The notes beneath the pieces are model-generated. The model was not told the origin of the DNA. It saw nothing but the letters and a program-made list of their open reading frames with translations, and did not search any database. This document shows, piece after piece, positions 33,467 to 44,047 of a stretch of 46,499 nucleotides of DNA (its first letter is position 1; each line of letters starts with the position of its first letter). The stretch comes from Stenotrophomonas cyclobalanopsidis (GTDB lineage: Bacteria > Pseudomonadota > Gammaproteobacteria > Xanthomonadales > Xanthomonadaceae). The DNA lies in contig NZ_VYKI01000023.1 of assembly GCF_008710035.1 (NCBI RefSeq), positions 1-46,499 of the forward strand, written 5' to 3'. The translations under genes and the position numbers were made by a program.

Positions 33467-33685
33467 ATGAGTGATTCGCTGAAGACCCTGCTGGTAATCG
33501 CGTTTCTGATCGTCATCGTCTGGAATCTGGGCGCCGGCCTGTATTACCTGCTGGTCGACCGCGGCCAGACCAAGCGCACGGTCAACGCGCTGACCCGGCG
33601 TATCGGCGTGTCAGTCGCACTGATCGTACTGGTGATCGTGTGCATCTACATGGGCTGGATCAAACCGCACGGTATCGGTGGCTGA
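33467..33685 (+). CDS. Twin-transmembrane small protein (DUF2909-like)
   Basis: A 72-aa protein with two hydrophobic helices (about 5-25 and 46-66) joined by a basic loop with GQTKRTVNALTRRI. It matches the short DUF2909-type proteins that sit in cytochrome oxidase operons. It is the only plus-strand gene inside this minus-strand block. Function unknown. Confidence 0.85.
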   Translation: MSDSLKTLLVIAFLIVIVWNLGAGLYYLLVDRGQTKRTVNALTRRIGVSVALIVLVIVCIYMGWIKPHGIGG

Positions 33686-33706
33686 GGCCACCGGCGCCGG
33701 TGCCGG

Positions 33707-34582
33707 TCAAAGCACGTAGACGAACATGAAGAGCATCAGCCACACCACGTCGACGAAGTGCCAGTACCACGCGGCGGCTTCGAACGCGAAGTGGTTGTCG
33801 CGGGTGAAGTGTCCCTTGGCCGAACGCAGCCACATCACGATCAGCATGATCGTGCCCAGCAGCACGTGCGCGCCGTGGAAGCCGGTCAGCATGAAGAACG
33901 TCGAACCGTAGATGCCCGACCCCAGGGTCAGGTTGAGTTCCTTGTAGGCGTGGATGTACTCCTCCGCCTGCAGCGTCAGGAAGCCGAGGCCGAGCAGCAC
34001 GGTGGCGCCCAGCCAGAGCAGCAGCTGGCGGCGGTTGCCGGCCTTCAGCGCGTGGTGGGCGATGGTCAGGGTCACGCCGGAGGTCAGCAGGATCAGCGTG
34101 TTGATCAGCGGCAGGCCCCAGGCCGGAATGGTCTGGAAGGCACCCCCGATCGCCGCCGGTCCGTTGGTCGGCCAGCCCGCCGAGTAGCCCTGCCACAGCA
34201 ATTCGTTGGTCATCACCCCGCGGCCTTCGCCGCTGAGCCATGACAGGCCCAGGTTGCGGGTGTAGAACAGCGCGCCGAAGAAGGCACCGAAGAACATCAC
34301 TTCGGAAAAGATGAACCAGACCATGCCCATGCGGAACGAGCCGTCGACCTGGCGGTTGTAGCTGCCGGCCTGCGATTCGCGCACCACGTCGCTGAACCAC
34401 CAGAACAGGGTCAGCACCAGCATCGCGATGCCGATGTAGAAGGTCCAGCGCCCCCAGCTGGCATCGTTGAGCCAGCTGGCCACGCCGACCATGGTCACCA
34501 TCATCGCGATGGACCCCACGAACGGCCATTTGCTCTGGGCCGGGACGAAGTACACGTTGGCGTCGGTCGGTGTCTGGGCCAT
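33707..34582 (-). CDS. coxC: Cytochrome c oxidase subunit III
   Basis: A 291-aa inner-membrane subunit of the aa3-type oxidase, with seven hydrophobic segments. Typical features are SEVMFFGAFFGALFYTR with the conserved Glu, QAEEYIHAYKE, TGFHGAHVLLG and the C-terminal WYWHFVDVVWL. ATG 34582 starts MAQTPTDANVYFVP. Thirteen bases after ctaG. Confidence 0.96.
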   Translation of the reverse strand: MAQTPTDANVYFVPAQSKWPFVGSIAMMVTMVGVASWLNDASWGRWTFYIGIAMLVLTLFWWFSDVVRESQAGSYNRQVDGSFRMGMVWFIFSEVMFFGAFFGALFYTRNLGLSWLSGEGRGVMTNELLWQGYSAGWPTNGPAAIGGAFQTIPAWGLPLINTLILLTSGVTLTIAHHALKAGNRRQLLLWLGATVLLGLGFLTLQAEEYIHAYKELNLTLGSGIYGSTFFMLTGFHGAHVLLGTIMLIVMWLRSAKGHFTRDNHFAFEAAAWYWHFVDVVWLMLFMFVYVL

Positions 34583-34595
34583 GTCGGTATCCGGG

Positions 34596-35186
34596 TCAGG
34601 GAGCGGCGTGCGCGCCTTCCGATGTGCCGGCAGGTGCCAGCTGGTCGGACAGCGCGTCGTTGCGGTAGAAGGTGTAGGACAAGGTGATCGTCTTGATCTC
34701 CGGCGGCAGGTCCGGATCGACGATGAAGCGCACCGGCATGTCGCGCTTCTCGCCGGCCTGCAGCGTCTGCGCGGTGAAACAGAAGCATTCGGTCTTGCTG
34801 AAGAAGCCTGACGCGCGCGCCGGCGCGACCGAAGGCACGGCGCTGCCGACCACGGCATTGGCGCTGTCGTTGCGGGCGAAATACAGCGCTTCGTTAAGCT
34901 CACCGGGCACCACGTCCATGGTCAGCTGCTCGGGATGGAAGGACCACGGCAACCGCGAATTGACCCCGCCATCGAATTCCACGCGCACCGTGCGCTTGCC
35001 GGTGGCGGCGCCGGTGCTGGCCTCGCTGCCGGGGCCGCGCTCTAGGCGCACCCCGAACACCTTTTCGCAGGCGATGCGGTACAGCGGCACCAGCGAGAAC
35101 GTCAGCAGGAACACCGCCACCGCCACGCCGACCAGGCGCGGCAGCCCGGCGCTGCGTGACGGGGTGGCGGCCGGCGTCCCGCTCAT
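34596..35186 (-). CDS. ctaG: Cytochrome c oxidase assembly protein CtaG/Cox11
   Basis: A 196-aa copper chaperone that delivers Cu to the CuB site of subunit I. One N-terminal membrane helix (about 18-38), then a periplasmic immunoglobulin-like domain with the copper motif CFCF in TECFCFTAQ and [21 protein letters not shown]. Its ATG overlaps the stop of the preceding small gene (ATGA), indicating coupled translation. Confidence 0.96.
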   Translation of the reverse strand: MSGTPAATPSRSAGLPRLVGVAVAVFLLTFSLVPLYRIACEKVFGVRLERGPGSEASTGAATGKRTVRVEFDGGVNSRLPWSFHPEQLTMDVVPGELNEALYFARNDSANAVVGSAVPSVAPARASGFFSKTECFCFTAQTLQAGEKRDMPVRFIVDPDLPPEIKTITLSYTFYRNDALSDQLAPAGTSEGAHAAP

Positions 35187-35320
35187 CGGCCGATCACCCC
35201 GCTGAGGATGAAGCCGACGTAGACCAGTACGGCGACGGCGCCGACCCACATCGCGGTCCGCTTGGCGCGCTGGCGCTGCAACTCGACGCCGTTGCTCGCG
35301 CTGTTGTAGAGCCGAGCCAT
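35183..35320 (-). CDS. Small single-helix cytochrome oxidase assembly-type protein, start codon inside a SMAG
   Basis: A 45-aa protein with a basic N-terminal half ([11 protein letters not shown]) and one membrane helix ([19 protein letters not shown]), the layout of the small proteins found between coxA and ctaG in other proteobacteria. The ATG at 35320 lies inside a SMAG repeat, so the first residues MARLYN are encoded partly by the repeat. Its stop overlaps the ctaG start. An ATG further upstream would read through two more SMAGs and is less likely. Confidence 0.75.
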   Translation of the reverse strand: MARLYNSASNGVELQRQRAKRTAMWVGAVAVLVYVGFILSGVIGR

Positions 35321-35394
35321 GCTCGGCTGCTTCTCTTCAGTCGACCAACGGTCGACTCTACCCATGTCGTCAGCCGAGCATGACTCGGCTCTAC
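35306..35394. repeat. Cluster of three SMAG palindromes
   Basis: 35306-35328 (direct), 35339-35361 (inverted, GTCGACC stem) and 35372-35394 (inverted, AGCCGAGC stem). They separate coxA from the small assembly protein gene and overlap that gene's start. Confidence 0.88.
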
Positions 35395-35430
35395 ACGGGG
35401 CAAGCGGGCTCTCGTTATGCATGCCCCACC

Positions 35431-37038
<1,608 letters not shown>

Positions 37039-37097
37039 CGCAAAACACCTCTCAGAATCGGTTGTCGCCACGGCCGCGAACGGCCGCGGGCTTTACA

Positions 37098-38054
37098 TCA
37101 CGCGCCGCTGGCCGCGGTGGCAGGGGTACCGGCTTCAGCCGCCGCGGGTGCGGCCGGCGCTGCCGGTGCCTCGCCCGCAGGCGCTGCCGGTTCGGCCGGT
37201 GCCGCAGGCGTGGCAGGCGCAGCCGGCGGCGGCTTGCGCTGCGCCAGCCACTGCCTGAAGTCTTCCTTGGACACCGCCTCGACCACGATCGGCATGAAGC
37301 CATGGTCCTTGCCGCACAGTTCGGCGCACTGCCCGCGGTACACGCCGGGCTGCTCGATGCTGGTCCAGGCCTCATTGATGAAGCCGGGGATGGCGTCCTG
37401 CTTCCAGCCCAGGGCCGGCACCCACCAGGCGTGGATCACGTCATCAGACGTGATGACGAAGCGCACCTTGGTATCGACCGGCAGCACCAGGCGGTTGTCC
37501 ACGTCCAGCAGGTAGTGCGGGTGGCTTTCGCGGGTCGGCACCTTGCCACTCTGCCGCATGCGGTCGGACTCGCGGTCCAGGCGGCTGGTGAAGGTAACGT
37601 TCTCGCCCAGGTATTCGTACTTCCACATCCACTGGTAGCCGGTGACCTTCACGGTCATCTCGGCATCGCGGGTGTCGTACATCTTGATCAGGTTGGCCGT
37701 GGCCGGCCACGCCATCACGATCAGGATGATCACCGGGATCACCGTCCAGATCACCTCGGCCTTGGTGTTGTGGCTGAAGGTGGCGGCGACGGCGCCCTTG
37801 GATTTGCGGAACTTGAAGATGGCGTAGGCCATCGCCCCGAACACGATGACGCCGATCACCGTGCAGATGATCAACGACAGGTTGTTCGACTCCCAGGCCA
37901 GGCGCGAGGTCTGGGTGACCCCCTTGCCCATGTTCAGCTGCCACGGCTTGGGATCGGCCGCCTGCGCCCACGCCCATGCCGGAACCAGTCCCCCGGCCAC
38001 CAGGCTGGCGACCGCTGCAACGCACTTCGTGCCCCACCTGCTGCTTTGCTTCAT
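37098..38054 (-). CDS. coxB: Cytochrome c oxidase subunit II
   Basis: A 318-aa subunit that receives electrons from cytochrome c. Signal peptide (about 1-30), two membrane helices, and a periplasmic cupredoxin domain with the CuA motif GQCAELCGKDHGFM and the conserved His in DVIHAWWVP. A long Ala/Pro-rich C-terminal tail (about 275-318) follows; no heme c motif is present in it. Also called ctaC. Confidence 0.97.
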   Translation of the reverse strand: MKQSSRWGTKCVAAVASLVAGGLVPAWAWAQAADPKPWQLNMGKGVTQTSRLAWESNNLSLIICTVIGVIVFGAMAYAIFKFRKSKGAVAATFSHNTKAEVIWTVIPVIILIVMAWPATANLIKMYDTRDAEMTVKVTGYQWMWKYEYLGENVTFTSRLDRESDRMRQSGKVPTRESHPHYLLDVDNRLVLPVDTKVRFVITSDDVIHAWWVPALGWKQDAIPGFINEAWTSIEQPGVYRGQCAELCGKDHGFMPIVVEAVSKEDFRQWLAQRKPPPAAPATPAAPAEPAAPAGEAPAAPAAPAAAEAGTPATAASGA

Positions 38055-38065
38055 TGCCTAGACCC

Positions 38066-38542
38066 TTAGCGTCGTCGGTTGCCGCCATCGCTGGCGGCGA
38101 GCAAGCCTTCAAGCATTTCAGCGAGCGTCTGGCGTTCGGCCGGCGCGAGGAAACTCCCCACCTCCACCTGCCGTCCGCTGGATGCCAGCCGGACCCTCTC
38201 GTCGTCGGTGAGCAGGCGCACCCAATGGGGGTGGGCCCGGAACACCGGCGATCCACCGGGTACGGGGATGACCTCCACGTACGCCGGCACGACCCGGATC
38301 TCCTCCTGCCGTTCACCGCTGCGCCACAAGGCACGCAGGGCGGCTGCCAGCAACAGGCTGTACAGCAGCGCGAACAGGGGGGCGAATGCGTTGCCAGCCA
38401 CCCACCCGAGGGCGGAGACCAGCCACATCGCTCCCGACAACACGGCAAACAACAGGACGAACTGCCGGGCATCGAGCGCCCGTGGGGGACGCAGCCGCAG
38501 CTGCGTACCTGACCCATCCGGAGCTGGAAGCACCTCGATCAT
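38066..38542 (-). CDS. DUF2244 membrane protein at the head of the oxidase operon
   Basis: A 158-aa protein with two hydrophobic helices (about 30-70) in the first half and a soluble second half containing VEVIPVPGG and HPHWVRLLTD. It matches the DUF2244 layout; such genes often occur near cytochrome oxidase operons. Role unknown. It ends 11 bases before coxB, so it is probably the first gene of the operon. ATG 38542 opens the family sequence MIEVLPAP. Confidence 0.82.
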   Translation of the reverse strand: MIEVLPAPDGSGTQLRLRPPRALDARQFVLLFAVLSGAMWLVSALGWVAGNAFAPLFALLYSLLLAAALRALWRSGERQEEIRVVPAYVEVIPVPGGSPVFRAHPHWVRLLTDDERVRLASSGRQVEVGSFLAPAERQTLAEMLEGLLAASDGGNRRR

Positions 38543-38816
38543 GTCGCAACCGCGTTCCTGCCGCGGGAAACGTCTCGATGGTAGCCCCGCCCTCTCACCG
38601 GTAGCAAGGGTGCATTCACACTTTTTCCCATGTTGCAATACAGCATGAGCCCGGCGGCGCCAATGACGAATTCGGCACAAATATGGTCGAGCTTGCTGAA
38701 CACGCTGAATCCACCACTGTCAGGGGCTATCAGCCCTCTACAAAGGTGCCTGCGGGGCACTTCCGCAGGGCGCAAAAATGATTAAAATCGCCAAGTTTTC
38801 CACTGGCCGGATCGGC
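38543..38816. other. Divergent intergenic region, oxidase operon / putA
   Basis: Separates two divergently transcribed units. TAAAAT (38783-38788) is a possible putA -10 box lying after the first in-frame ATG (38778), which argues for the later putA start. I see no clear operator, although other PutA-type loci are proline-controlled. Confidence 0.4.
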
Positions 38817-41800
38817 ATGAACGCACCCTCCTCCTCCCCTCCCGCCCACGACGCCCCGCGTCCGGGCGCGCTGCTGTCGCCGCAACTGCCGGCGTCCCCC
38901 AACCCGTTCCGCCAGGCCATCACCGACGCCTGGTTGAAGGACGAGGCCAGCCACGTGCGCGAGCTGCTGGCGCAGGCCCGCCTGCCCGCCGAGGAGCAGG
39001 CCAGGGTGCAGGCGCTGGCCGCCGACCTGGTCGGCCGGGTGCGCGTGCGCGCCAAGGACCAGGGTGCGATCGAAGCCTTCATGCGCCAGTACGACCTGGG
39101 CAGCGAGGAAGGCGTGCTGCTGATGTGCGTGGCCGAGGCGCTGCTGCGCATTCCGGACCAGGACACCGCCGACAAGCTGATCCGCGACAAGCTGGCCGAT
39201 GCCGACTGGGAAAAGCACCTGGGCGGCAGCGACTCGGTGCTGGTCAACGCCTCCACCTGGGGCCTGATGCTTACCGGCAAGCTGGTGCAGATGAACGACG
39301 CCACCCGCGCCGATGCCCCCAGCGCCTTCAAGCGCCTGGTCGGCCGCGTCGGTGAGCCGGTAGTGCGCCTGGCCGTGCGCCAGGCCATGAAGATCATGGG
39401 CCACCAGTTCGTCATGGGCCGCACCATCAGCGAAGCGCTGTCGCGTTCGCACAAGGGCGACAACGCCAGCTACCGCTATTCGTTCGACATGCTGGGCGAA
39501 GGCGCGCTGACCATGAAGGACGCGCTGCGCTACCTCGAGGACTACCGCCGTGCGATCCACGCCATCGGCGGCGACCACAAGGCACGCGGCGGCCGCCCCG
39601 ACGGCGACGTCAACAATGCACCGGGCATCTCCATCAAGCTGTCGGCGCTGTACCCGCGCTACGAGCACGCCAAGCGCGAGCGCGTGCTGACCGACCTGGT
39701 GCCGGGCGTGCTGGAACTGGCGCAGCTGGCCAAGAGCTACGGCATCGGCTGCACCGTCGACGCCGAAGAGTCCGACCGCCTGGAACTGTCGCTGGACATC
39801 ATCGAGCAGGTGTTCGGCGATGCCTCGCTGGCCGGCTGGGATGGCTTCGGCGTGGTCGTGCAGGCCTACCAGAAGCGCACCCCGTACACGATCGACCACC
39901 TGGCCGACATGGCGCGCCGCGCCGGTCGCCGCCTGCAGGTGCGCCTGGTCAAGGGCGCCTACTGGGATGCCGAGATCAAGCGCGCGCAGATCGAAGGCTA
40001 TCCGGGCTACCCGGTGTTCACCCGCAAGCAGAACACCGACGTGTCCTACCTGGCCTGCGCCAAGCGTCTGTTCACCCATGCCGACGCGATCTACCCGATG
40101 TTCGCCACGCACAACGCGCACACCATCGCCGCGGTGCGCAGCATCGCCAACGGCGGCGTGTACGAGCACCAGAAGCTGCACGGCATGGGCGATGACCTGT
40201 ACGCCGAAGTGGTGCCGGCCGACCGCCTGGGCCTGCCGTGCCGCGTGTATGCGCCGGTCGGTTCGCATGAAGACCTGCTGCCGTACCTGGTGCGCCGCCT
40301 GCTGGAAAACGGCGCCAACTCCAGCTTCGTCAACCGCATCACCGACGAACGCGTGCCGATCGCCGACCTGATCCGCGATCCGGTCGAGATGGTCGCCTCG
40401 TTCGCCTCGATCCCCCACCCGAAGATCCCGCTGCCCGTTGACCTGCTGCGCAGCCAGAACCACGACAGGAAGAACTCCATGGGCGCCAACCTCGCCAACG
40501 ACAACGAACTGCGCGCCCTGGCCGAGCAGATCAACGCGGCTGTGAAGCCTTGGCAGGCCACCCCGCTGGTGCCAGGTGCGAACCCGGCCGGCGCCGCGCT
40601 GCCGGTGGCCAACCCGGCCGACACCCGCGAAGTGATCGGCCAGTGGCTGGCCGCCGATGCCGCCACCGTGCAGAAGGCCCTGGCCAATGCCGTGGCCGCG
40701 CAGCCGGCCTGGAACCGCACCCCGGCCGCCAGCCGCGCCGCCATCCTCGAGCACGCCGCCGACCAGCTGGAAGCGCGCATGCCGGAGTTCATGGCGCTGT
40801 GCGTGAAGGAAGCCGGCAAGAGCCTGCCCGACAGCATCGCCGAAGTGCGCGAAGCCGTGGATTTCCTGCGCTACTACGCCAAGCAGGCGCGCGAGCAGTT
40901 CAGCCACGCCGAGAAGCTGCCCAGCCCGACCGGTGAATCCAACGAGCTGCAGCTGCACGGCCGCGGCGTGTTCGTCTGCATCAGCCCGTGGAACTTCCCG
41001 CTGGCGATCTTCCTGGGCCAGGTGGCCGCTGCACTGGCCGCCGGCAACAGCGTCATCGCCAAGCCGGCCGAGCAGACCAACCTGATCGGCTACTACGCCG
41101 TGAAGCTGCTGCACGACGCCGGCGTGCCGGCCGAGGTGGTGCAGTTCCTGCCGGGCGACGGTGCCACGGTCGGTGCCGCGCTGACCGCCGACCCGCGCGT
41201 GGCCGGCGTGGCCTTCACCGGCTCCACCGACACCGCCCGTGCGATCAACCGCGCGATGGCCGCGCGTGATGCCGCCATCGGTGTGCTGATCGCCGAAACC
41301 GGCGGCCAGAACGCCTTCATCGCAGATTCCTCTGCGCTGCCGGAACAGCTGGTCAAGGATGCGATCGGTTCGGCCTTCACCTCCGCCGGCCAGCGCTGCT
41401 CGGCCGCGCGCGTGCTGTTCGTGCAGGACGACATCGCCGACAAGGTGATGACCATGCTGGCCGGTGCGATGAAGGAGCTGAAGGTCGGCAACCCCGGCGT
41501 GCTGTCCACCGACGTCGGCCCGGTGATCGACGCCGATGCGCTGAAGATCCTGCAGGACCACGCCGAGCGCATGGACCGCGAGGCGCGTCTGATCGCCGCT
41601 GCCGAACTGTCCAGCGAAGCCGCCAACGGCACCTTCTTCGCACCGCGTGCGTATGAACTGAAGGACCTGGCCCAGCTGCAGAAGGAAGTGTTCGGTCCGG
41701 TCCTGCACGTCATCCGCTGGAAGGGCAACCAGCTCGACGCGGTGATCGACCAGATCAACGCCACCGGCTACGGCCTGACCCTGGGCGTGCATTCGCGCAT

Positions 41801-42035
41801 CGACGAGACCGTCGACCGCATCAGCAACGGCGTCCACGTCGGCAACGTCTACGTCAACCGCAACCAGATCGGTGCGGTGGTCGGCGTGCAGCCGTTCGGC
41901 GGCCAGGGCCTGTCCGGCACCGGCCCGAAAGCCGGCGGCCCGCACTACCTGCTGCGCTTCGCCACCGAAAAGACGGTGACGGTGAACACCACCGCCGCCG
42001 GTGGCAACGCCTCGCTGCTGACCCTGGGCGACTGA
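38817..42035 (+). CDS. putA: Bifunctional proline dehydrogenase / L-glutamate gamma-semialdehyde dehydrogenase
   Basis: A 1072-aa enzyme that oxidises proline to glutamate in two steps. The FAD-binding proline dehydrogenase barrel covers about 90-540 (SIKLSALYPRYE, RLVKGAYWDAEIK, FATHNAHT), and the NAD-dependent aldehyde dehydrogenase about 570-1060 (GRGVFVCISPWNFPLAIF, AGQRCSAARV with the catalytic Cys, ETGGQNA). The N-terminal ribbon-helix-helix repressor domain of E. coli PutA is absent, so it cannot self-repress. ATG 38817 has CCGGA at good spacing; ATG 38778 would add 13 residues but overlaps a likely -10 box. Confidence 0.94.
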   Translation: MNAPSSSPPAHDAPRPGALLSPQLPASPNPFRQAITDAWLKDEASHVRELLAQARLPAEEQARVQALAADLVGRVRVRAKDQGAIEAFMRQYDLGSEEGVLLMCVAEALLRIPDQDTADKLIRDKLADADWEKHLGGSDSVLVNASTWGLMLTGKLVQMNDATRADAPSAFKRLVGRVGEPVVRLAVRQAMKIMGHQFVMGRTISEALSRSHKGDNASYRYSFDMLGEGALTMKDALRYLEDYRRAIHAIGGDHKARGGRPDGDVNNAPGISIKLSALYPRYEHAKRERVLTDLVPGVLELAQLAKSYGIGCTVDAEESDRLELSLDIIEQVFGDASLAGWDGFGVVVQAYQKRTPYTIDHLADMARRAGRRLQVRLVKGAYWDAEIKRAQIEGYPGYPVFTRKQNTDVSYLACAKRLFTHADAIYPMFATHNAHTIAAVRSIANGGVYEHQKLHGMGDDLYAEVVPADRLGLPCRVYAPVGSHEDLLPYLVRRLLENGANSSFVNRITDERVPIADLIRDPVEMVASFASIPHPKIPLPVDLLRSQNHDRKNSMGANLANDNELRALAEQINAAVKPWQATPLVPGANPAGAALPVANPADTREVIGQWLAADAATVQKALANAVAAQPAWNRTPAASRAAILEHAADQLEARMPEFMALCVKEAGKSLPDSIAEVREAVDFLRYYAKQAREQFSHAEKLPSPTGESNELQLHGRGVFVCISPWNFPLAIFLGQVAAALAAGNSVIAKPAEQTNLIGYYAVKLLHDAGVPAEVVQFLPGDGATVGAALTADPRVAGVAFTGSTDTARAINRAMAARDAAIGVLIAETGGQNAFIADSSALPEQLVKDAIGSAFTSAGQRCSAARVLFVQDDIADKVMTMLAGAMKELKVGNPGVLSTDVGPVIDADALKILQDHAERMDREARLIAAAELSSEAANGTFFAPRAYELKDLAQLQKEVFGPVLHVIRWKGNQLDAVIDQINATGYGLTLGVHSRIDETVDRISNGVHVGNVYVNRNQIGAVVGVQPFGGQGLSGTGPKAGGPHYLLRFATEKTVTVNTTAAGGNASLLTLGD

Positions 42036-42072
42036 AACACCCCTCCCCTTCCACGGGTGTGATGGATGCACG

Positions 42073-42099
42073 AAAAACCCCGCGAAAGCGGGGTTTTTT
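42073..42099 (+). terminator. Rho-independent terminator after putA
   Basis: ACCCCGC-GAAA-GCGGGGT with A-rich and T-rich flanks (TTTTTT), 37 bases after the putA stop. Also usable from the other strand. Confidence 0.92.
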
Positions 42100-42115
42100 G
42101 TGCTTTTTGCTTCCT

Positions 42116-42173
42116 GTAGAGCCGAGCCCATGCTCGGCTGCACCGTGCAAGCCGAGCATGGGCTCGGCTCTAC
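42116..42173. repeat. Inverted pair of SMAG palindromes
   Basis: 42116-42139 (GTAGAGCCGAGCCC...) and mirror 42150-42173. The GTAG end of the second contains the TAG stop codon of nadR. Confidence 0.9.
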
Positions 42174-43243
42174 AGAGGCGGGACGACACTGAACCGATTG
42201 TCGGCCTGCTTCCTCAGCACGCTTTGAATGTGCGCGATGCGCGTTTCCAGATCGCCTTCCAGCAGCACGAACGGCAGCCCCCGCGCATGCAGCTCCTGCA
42301 GGTACCAGGCATGCTGCTGCGCGCGGAAGGCCTCGCCCACCCGCGTGCCATCCTGGTCGAACGCGATGTCAGGCGCACACAGGAACAGCAGGTCATACGG
42401 CCGCCATGCGGCCTTCAGCAGCGCGTCCGGTGCGCTGCCGAACATCCAGCCGCTGTAGCCCAGGGTCACCAGTGGCGTGGTATCGCAGAAAAGCCAGCGC
42501 TGCGCCGTCAGCGCTGCCGCATCCTCGCGCCGGGGCTGCTCTTCGGCGATGCGCAGCAGGTCCGTTTCGCGCAGGTCACCGCCCTGCATTTCCCACAGCG
42601 TGCGCCCGTATTCCGCGACCCACGTCGTGCCCATGCGCTCGGCCAGTATGCGCGCCAGCGTGGTTTTGCCGGTGGATTCGCCACCGATGAAGGCCACGCG
42701 CTGCACGTAGTCCGCGTACACCTGCGGCGACAGGCCATGGCGAAGCGCATGCGGATCGGCGCGCAGCTGGGTGCCGCTGGGCTGGCCGACATTGAGGCTG
42801 CGCTCCAGCCGCTGGTGCTGCACCGGTGCATGGAAATGCGCAGCCATCGCTGCGGCAAAGCCATCGCCGTAGTCCTCGCCGGTGAACACCGCCTGCACCG
42901 GCCCGCCGAACAGGTGCAGGCACAGCCAGGCGGTGAAATCTCGCTGCGCCTGCTCGCTGTCACTGTCGCGCGGCAGCGCGCGCGGTGGCAGGCCGTGCTG
43001 TTCGCACAGCGCCGCCAGGCGCGCATTGTCGAGCACCGCCACCGTCGCCTGCGGGAAGCGCGCACGCAGCCAGCGTTCGCGGCGGGCGGCGCTGTAGCCG
43101 GCAAATCCCGGTTGCGACCAGCCGATCACCAGCAGTTGCCGGCAGCGCGCGGCGGCGAATTCGATCAGCCGTTCGTGGCCACGGTGCAGCGGGCAGAACT
43201 TGCCCACCACCAGACCGCGCTTGACGCGCTCAGGCAGCGGCAT
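42170..43243 (-). CDS. nadR: NadR-like bifunctional NMN adenylyltransferase / ribosylnicotinamide kinase
   Basis: A 357-aa cytoplasmic enzyme that converts nicotinamide riboside to NMN and then NAD. The N-terminal nucleotidyltransferase domain (about 1-175) has FCPLHRGHERLI with the H-x-G-H signature; the kinase domain (about 180-357) has the Walker A motif GGESTGKTTLA. The helix-turn-helix of enterobacterial NadR is missing, so it is not a repressor. ATG 43243 overlaps the pnuC end by 14 bases. Stop codon TAG is part of a SMAG repeat. Confidence 0.92.
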   Translation of the reverse strand: MPLPERVKRGLVVGKFCPLHRGHERLIEFAAARCRQLLVIGWSQPGFAGYSAARRERWLRARFPQATVAVLDNARLAALCEQHGLPPRALPRDSDSEQAQRDFTAWLCLHLFGGPVQAVFTGEDYGDGFAAAMAAHFHAPVQHQRLERSLNVGQPSGTQLRADPHALRHGLSPQVYADYVQRVAFIGGESTGKTTLARILAERMGTTWVAEYGRTLWEMQGGDLRETDLLRIAEEQPRREDAAALTAQRWLFCDTTPLVTLGYSGWMFGSAPDALLKAAWRPYDLLFLCAPDIAFDQDGTRVGEAFRAQQHAWYLQELHARGLPFVLLEGDLETRIAHIQSVLRKQADNRFSVVPPL

Positions 43244-43829
43244 CGGCGGTCTTTGCCTCGGCACGCATCAGCGTGCGCCAATGGCGCAGCGCTACCAGCG
43301 CGTTGATCCAGAAGCCGATGTAGAGGATCGACGTCAGATGCAGGCCACGGCTGTAGTACAGCGGCACCGCGATGGTGTTGACCAGCAGCCACACCCACCA
43401 TGATTCCAGCTTGCGCCGCATCATCAGGATCTGCGCGATCACGCTCAGCACCAGCACCGCCGAATCGATGTACGGCGCATAGGCATGGGTCAGCCGGGTC
43501 AGCATCCAGCCGTAACCAAAGGTCGCCAGCACCGCCAGCGGCAGCAGCCAAGCCCACGCCCGCGGGCGCACCGGGGTGATCGGCAGGGGCGCGCCATGGT
43601 CGCCGCGCAGCCACTGCCACCAGCCCAGCACGCTGATGGCGATGAAGAAGAACTGCAGGACCATGTCCGCAAACAGGTGCGAACGCTCGAAGACGGCGGC
43701 AAACAGCGCGCAGCCGACGATGCCCAGCCACCAGGTGTGCACGTTGTTGCGGCCGGCCAACAGGATCGAGCCGGCGACGGCGATGTTGGCAGCCAGCTCC
43801 AGCTGGAAGTTCGGGTCGGCAAGGTTCAT
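43230..43829 (-). CDS. pnuC: Nicotinamide riboside transporter PnuC
   Basis: A 199-aa inner-membrane facilitator with about seven hydrophobic segments. Family motifs are WWLGIVGCALFA, DMVLQFFFIAISVLGWWQW and ESWWVWLLVNTIAVPLYYSRGL. It brings in nicotinamide riboside that the adjoining NadR traps as NMN; overlapping reading frames support joint expression. Confidence 0.94.
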   Translation of the reverse strand: MNLADPNFQLELAANIAVAGSILLAGRNNVHTWWLGIVGCALFAAVFERSHLFADMVLQFFFIAISVLGWWQWLRGDHGAPLPITPVRPRAWAWLLPLAVLATFGYGWMLTRLTHAYAPYIDSAVLVLSVIAQILMMRRKLESWWVWLLVNTIAVPLYYSRGLHLTSILYIGFWINALVALRHWRTLMRAEAKTADAAA

Positions 43830-43880
43830 GGCGCCATTGTCGTTGATCCGCGCGCCGAACGTGGATGGCGCCTACGCATT

Positions 43881-43919
43881 GGGGTCGGAGCCCTTTCCTG
43901 TGGAAAGGAAACCGACCCC
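43881..43919. repeat. Imperfect palindromic intergenic repeat
   Basis: GGGGTCGGAGCCCTTTCC-TGT-GGAAAGG...CCGACCCC, an imperfect 18-bp stem distinct from SMAG and typical of another dispersed hairpin in Stenotrophomonas (from memory). Confidence 0.6.
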
Positions 43920-43945
43920 GTCACACCGTGGATGGCCGCCGCTCA

Positions 43946-43968
43946 GTAGATCCACGCCATGCGTGGAT
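43946..43968 (+). repeat. SMAG palindrome
   Basis: GTAG followed by ATCCACGC-CAT-GCGTGGAT, between pnuC and fadL. Confidence 0.88.
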
Positions 43969-43987
43969 GGCCTGGCTCCCACGCCCC

Positions 43988-44018
43988 AAAAAAGAAAGCC
44001 CCGCTTGCGCGGGGCCTT
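43988..44018 (-). terminator. Rho-independent terminator of fadL
   Basis: GCCCCGC-TTGC-GCGGGGC (43998-44015); on the minus strand a TTTCTTTTTT tract follows. It lies 30 bases past the fadL stop. Confidence 0.88.
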
Positions 44019-44047
44019 CCTCGTGCTGCTTCAGGCCAGGGCCCGAA

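Noticed and set aside
38730..42143. Minus-strand open frame of 1137 codons opposite putA
   Set aside because: It is a full antisense shadow of the well-supported putA gene, His/Gly/Gln-rich as expected from GC-rich antisense reading, with no domain.
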